DNA of 8,752 nucleotides from Treponema sp. GTDB taxonomy: Bacteria; Spirochaetota; Spirochaetia; Treponematales; Treponemataceae. Each line of letters starts with the position of its first letter. The stretch's first letter is position 1. The position numbers and the translations under genes are program-made. The notes beneath the pieces are model-generated. The model was not told where the DNA came from. It was given only the letters and a program-made list of their open reading frames with translations, and made no database searches. The stretch lies in the NCBI GenBank assembly GCA_014804085.1, contig JAAVAM010000022.1, forward strand, positions 79,645 to 88,396, read 5' to 3'. Of the stretch, positions 6,071 through 8,752 are shown in pieces.

Positions 6071-7471
6071 ATGAAAAGAGGAATGAAAAGAACACTGGTG
6101 GTCATCGTCGCGCTCGCACTGTGCGCGCTTGTCGGCTGTTTCGGCAAGAAAGAGGACAAGGCGACCGCAATCATTGAGGCAAAGGAAAACGGCACGGCAG
6201 ACGTGACAGAAGTGCCTGAAAGTCTATTACACGCGCTCATAACGTCAGCAGAAAATAACGATGTCGTGGAGACTCAGCGGCTCATCGAGGCAGGCGCGGA
6301 CGTAAACGCAATGGACTTTGGCAACGGAACCGCGCTCATGTGGGCGGCAGGAAACAATGCAACGGACGCGGCGAAAGTGCTGATAGAAGCGGGCGCAGAT
6401 GTGAACGCAAAGGAATCAGACGGCGATACCGCGCTGATATGGGCGGCTACGCACAATGCGGCAGACATGGCGAAACTGCTCATAGCGGCGGGTGCAGACG
6501 TGAACACACAGGACGATGAGGGCTATACTGCGCTCATGATTGCGGCAGAACAGCCTGCGCCGGACGTGGCGCAGGTGCTGATAGAAGCCGGCGCAGATGT
6601 AAACGCACAGGACGATGATGGCAAGACTGCGCTCATGCGGGCGGCAAAGGAGAATGCGGCGGACGTGGCACGGCTTCTCCTTGCGGCAAATGCGGACATA
6701 GACACACAGGACAATAACGGTGTGACCGCGCTCATGCGGGCGGCAAAGGAGAATGCGACGGACGTGGCACGGCTTCTCCTTGCGGCGAAAGCCGATGTGG
6801 ACGCACAGGACAATGACGGCTGGACTGCGCTCATGGTTGCGGCATGGAACGACGCTGTGGACACGGTGCAGATTCTGCTCGCGGCAAATGCCGACGTGAA
6901 CGCAACGGACGATGACGGTTGGACCGCGCTCATGGTTGCAGAAGAGCGCAACGCGAAAGATGTGATAGAACTGCTCAAAGCCGCCGGCGCGGAAGACATG
7001 CTGGAACTGCTCGAAGCGGCGGACGCGTTCGCGCAGGACTTCCCTTCGTATCTCAAGATGGAAGACACGGTGATAACGGGCTGCGACAAGGACGCGCTCC
7101 CGGCGAACCTCGTGATTCCCGAAGGCGTTACGGAAATCGGCGCATATGCGTTTTCGGGCTGTACGTCGCTTGAGGGCGTATCGATTCCCGAAGGCGTAAC
7201 GAAAATCGGCAATGATGCGTTCTATGACTGCAAGTCGCTTGAGAGCGTCACGCTTCCAAAAAGCCTTATGGAAATCGGATCAGAAGCGTTCTTGGGCTGC
7301 GAGTCGCTCAAGGAAGTGAAGTTCCTCGGCGCAATGTGGCAATGGAACTTTATCAACACAAAGGGATTCTGGAGCTTTCCAAACATTCCTGCAAAAAAAG
7401 TCGCCTGCACGGATGGCGAGACAGATTTATATTCGCTTCCGCCGTCCATCGACGAGAGTTTTGGGTTTTAA
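6071..7471 (+). CDS. Lipoprotein with eight ankyrin repeats fused to a BspA-type LRR domain
   Basis: This 466-residue protein begins with a type II signal peptide (KRGMKRT, hydrophobic core, lipobox Leu-Val-Gly-Cys with Cys23). A short linker leads to about eight ankyrin repeats (52-310): seven begin at Thr87, 120, 153, 186, 219, 252 and 285 with exact 33-residue spacing and the core 'TALMxAA...D...LL.AGADVNAQD.DG'. At 319-330 comes AFAQDFPSYLKM, the same stretch found at the signal-peptide cleavage site of the next gene. Then BspA-type LRRs of about 23 residues (344-420, 'IPEGVTEIGxxAFxGC.SL') and a cap ('W.WNFI...V.CTDGE') follow. It should be anchored in a membrane and present protein-binding surfaces. 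GGAG (6061-6064) lies six bases from the ATG and overlaps the previous stop codon. A second in-frame ATG at codon 5 is less well placed. Confidence 0.92.
   Translation: MKRGMKRTLVVIVALALCALVGCFGKKEDKATAIIEAKENGTADVTEVPESLLHALITSAENNDVVETQRLIEAGADVNAMDFGNGTALMWAAGNNATDAAKVLIEAGADVNAKESDGDTALIWAATHNAADMAKLLIAAGADVNTQDDEGYTALMIAAEQPAPDVAQVLIEAGADVNAQDDDGKTALMRAAKENAADVARLLLAANADIDTQDNNGVTALMRAAKENATDVARLLLAAKADVDAQDNDGWTALMVAAWNDAVDTVQILLAANADVNATDDDGWTALMVAEERNAKDVIELLKAAGAEDMLELLEAADAFAQDFPSYLKMEDTVITGCDKDALPANLVIPEGVTEIGAYAFSGCTSLEGVSIPEGVTKIGNDAFYDCKSLESVTLPKSLMEIGSEAFLGCESLKEVKFLGAMWQWNFINTKGFWSFPNIPAKKVACTDGETDLYSLPPSIDESFGF
6629..6786 (+). repeat. Near-identical adjacent ankyrin repeat units
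   Basis: Within the ankyrin array, 6629-6687 and 6728-6786 are 59-base segments that differ at only one base, exactly 99 bp apart. The other ankyrin units are conserved at protein level but more divergent in DNA. This points to a recent one-unit duplication. Confidence 0.8.
7025..7311 (+). repeat. LRR duplication, copy A (in the fused lipoprotein)
   Basis: This segment matches 7576-7862 at a constant offset of 551 bp, without gaps that I can see. The first 115 or so bases are the most similar; the middle diverges and then similarity returns around 'GCGAGTCGCTCAAG'. In copy A the segment sits in the middle of the ankyrin-LRR protein. Confidence 0.8.
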
Positions 7472-7521
7472 ATAAAATGTTTAAAGCCGCCGATGTGGAA
7501 GAGTGAACTTGGAGGAAACAA

Positions 7522-8052
7522 ATGAACATGAAAAGGAAAACCATTATCGCCATTGGCTTGCTCTGCGCCATGGGCGCGTTCGCGCAGGACTTTCCCTCGT
7601 ATCTCAAGATGGAAGGCACTGTCATAACGGGCTGCGACAAGGAGGTGCTCCCCGCGAACCTCGTGATTCCCGAAGGCGTGACGGAAATCGGCGGTTCTGC
7701 ATTCGAGGACTGTACGTCGCTCGTGAGCGTGACGATGGCCGAGGGCGTAAAGATAATCAGCAATGATGCGTTCTCTGGCTGCACGTCGCTTGCGAACGTT
7801 ACGCTTCCAAGCGGCCTTACGGAAATCGGACCGGATGCGTTCCTCTTCTGCGAGTCGCTCAAGAGCATCTCAATCCCAAGGAGCGTTACGAAAATCGGCA
7901 CCTATGCGTTCGTTGGATGCTACAAGATTACAGTACAGTACGACGGCACAAAGGAGCAGTGGGAAGAAATAGAAGAAGACGACTTGAACTGGGGCATCGG
8001 CATTTTTTCCGTCCGCTGCTCTGACGGCAAGTTCAGGAAACAAAATTGGTAA
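7522..8052 (+). CDS. Secreted BspA-type leucine-rich repeat protein
   Basis: This 176-residue exported protein has a type I signal peptide (basic MKRK, hydrophobic IIAIGLLCAMG, cleavage at Ala-Phe-Ala before Gln22). Four to five BspA-type LRRs of about 23 residues follow (about 46-140, 'IP.GVTEIG..AF.GC.SL'). The C-terminal cap contains 'YDGTKEQWEEI' and 'VRCSDGKF', a pattern common in treponemal LRR proteins. BspA-type LRRs mediate adhesion to host proteins or other bacteria in several oral and gut species; that role here is inference. The start is set by GGAGG (7511-7515), six bases from the ATG; a second ATG at codon 3 would be too far. It lies 50 nt after the fused lipoprotein, with no terminator between, and is closely related to that protein's C-terminal part. 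Confidence 0.9.
   Translation: MNMKRKTIIAIGLLCAMGAFAQDFPSYLKMEGTVITGCDKEVLPANLVIPEGVTEIGGSAFEDCTSLVSVTMAEGVKIISNDAFSGCTSLANVTLPSGLTEIGPDAFLFCESLKSISIPRSVTKIGTYAFVGCYKITVQYDGTKEQWEEIEEDDLNWGIGIFSVRCSDGKFRKQNW
7576..7862 (+). repeat. LRR duplication, copy B (in the secreted LRR protein)
   Basis: This is the partner of 7025-7311. Here the same DNA begins inside the signal-peptide cleavage region, so copy B keeps the arrangement expected of the ancestral secreted protein. A further shared 13-bp sequence, CGCCGATGTGGAA, lies after both genes (7488-7500 and 8072-8084), so the duplication may have included 3' flanking DNA. Confidence 0.75.
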
Positions 8053-8221
8053 TTCACGGCGCACATTGGCTCGCCGATGTGGAATCGGAAGAATGATCGC
8101 GGGCAAGGCGAAACTCGTTAGGCAGGGCTTGCGCCTTGCGATGCAGCCACGAAAGGACTGTGATGAAAACATGCGGCGTAGCCGTGTATAAAGAAATACG
8201 AACTTTTGTAGAGGAGACACA
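8053..8221 (+). other. Intergenic region with three inverted repeats
   Basis: No gene is seen in these 169 bases. There is an 8-bp stem CACATTGG-CTCG-CCGATGTG (8062-8081) with one G-T pair and no T tract after it on either strand. A perfect 8-bp stem GCAAGGCG/CGCCTTGC (8103-8110 and 8132-8139) encloses a 21-nt loop, and a small CGGC-GTA-GCCG hairpin lies at 8174-8184. No known riboswitch or small RNA was recognised. The first hairpin could be a weak processing or pausing site at the end of the LRR gene. Confidence 0.4.
8187..8192 (+). promoter_or_regulatory. Possible -10 box before the last gene
   Basis: TATAAA lies 30 bp before the ATG at 8222. At the proper distance upstream there is only a weak -35 candidate (TGAAAA). 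It may mark a separate transcription unit for the last gene. Confidence 0.25.
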
Positions 8222-8752
8222 ATGATATTTCCGGGAATGAAGAAAATCAGGGACAAATTTAATTTAACGGACGACGGCCTTTTTGTTCGGGGCGTGGTCA
8301 GGAACAGCAGCATCCGCCTTTGCGACGGACACAACTGCAAAATCCTTTCCGTAACTGCTCCGGCTGAGATTTCAGAGACTGCGAGCGCGGCTTTGCAGAA
8401 GTTTTCAGAAAAGCCTTTTAAGGCGAACATCGAAATTGACGGAAACGCCGCTACCTTTACGTTCCGCGAATATGTTTGGCCTTATTCGTGGAAAAAAATC
8501 GGCGAGGTTATAGAAGGCGCGGCGAAAATCATTTACGATGAAAATCCCAGTTTGCCGGCTTCTGAAGAGGCGGCGAGCAGAGAGGGCACAGAAAAAGAGG
8601 CGGTGGGCATGGGGTATGGCATTGCAAAAATTGCAAAAGTTTGTTTGCTGGTCATTGTTGCCCTCAGCCCTTTCTTGAGAAAAGAATGGTCACACGTAAG
8701 ATTTGCTTCTGATTTTGCGCGTTCTGCCAACGCGGATTGCCCGAAGCAGCTT
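8222..8752 (+). CDS. Unrecognised protein, 3' end beyond the window
   Basis: The frame is open from an ATG at 8222 to the end of the window (177 residues, no stop). GAGGAG (8211-8216) five bases upstream supports the start. The N-terminal part (1-100) is soluble and looks mixed alpha/beta. A Glu-rich linker (110-128) follows, then a hydrophobic segment (137-152, core VCLLVIVALS) that may span the membrane, then a short polar stretch. There is no signal peptide, so the N-terminal part is probably cytoplasmic. Codon use is clearly less GC-rich at third positions (many CTT, TTT, GTT, AAT) than in the genes at 3050-6061. I recognise no family. Confidence 0.75.
   Translation, partial: MIFPGMKKIRDKFNLTDDGLFVRGVVRNSSIRLCDGHNCKILSVTAPAEISETASAALQKFSEKPFKANIEIDGNAATFTFREYVWPYSWKKIGEVIEGAAKIIYDENPSLPASEEAASREGTEKEAVGMGYGIAKIAKVCLLVIVALSPFLRKEWSHVRFASDFARSANADCPKQL

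Noticed and set aside
6523..7212. Ser/Ala-rich open frame on the minus strand opposite the ankyrin repeats
   Set aside because: It is a mirror of the regular ankyrin codons, with no ribosome binding site or family resemblance.
7870..8430. 186-residue open frame on the minus strand between the LRR gene and the last gene
   Set aside because: It overlaps the ends of two better-supported plus-strand genes and has no convincing start site; its composition is that of a shadow frame.

Overview
The window reads as chromosomal DNA from a moderately GC-rich bacterium, most likely a Treponema-like spirochaete. The evidence is indirect. There are two lipoproteins, BspA-type leucine-rich repeat proteins with a treponeme-like C-terminal cap, and ankyrin repeats. 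Nearly every gene has a strong GGAGG-type ribosome binding site, and the one clear promoter has sigma70 style (TTGCCC-18-TATACT). Strong Shine-Dalgarno sites and that promoter argue against Bacteroidetes, the other group rich in DUF6261-like and BspA-like proteins. No rRNA, tRNA, CRISPR, transposase or phage gene was seen.

Layout. The left part (1-2876) is on the minus strand. It holds a DUF6261-like helical protein (81-770), a non-coding array of eight 41-42 bp tandem units just upstream of it (801-1137), two back-to-back terminators (1151-1226), and a 530-aa surface lipoprotein (1284-2876). A divergent promoter region (2877-3049) follows. From 3050 on everything is on the plus strand: an Opp/Dpp-type ABC ATPase whose mRNA looks leaderless, an AlkD-like DNA alkylation repair protein, an ORF of ten exact 42-bp / 14-residue repeats with coiled-coil spacing, a second DUF6261-like gene, an ankyrin lipoprotein fused to a BspA-type LRR domain, a separate secreted LRR protein, and the start of an unrecognised gene with a possible membrane segment (8222 to the window end). 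Gaps from 3050 to 8052 are 6-81 nt with no convincing terminator, so these six genes could form one operon.

How it may fit together. The recurring theme is a DUF6261-like gene preceded by a tandem array of about 42 bp, seen twice in unrelated sequence and on opposite strands. The plus-strand copy is tightly coupled to an ankyrin/LRR lipoprotein (its stop codon overlaps the next gene's ribosome binding site) and then to a secreted LRR protein, which suggests an envelope or protein-interaction module. The LRR part of the fused lipoprotein still carries the signal-peptidase region of its secreted neighbour, which shows how the fusion arose. The array/DUF6261 pairing, the repeat ORF and the fusion are the parts most worth following up.
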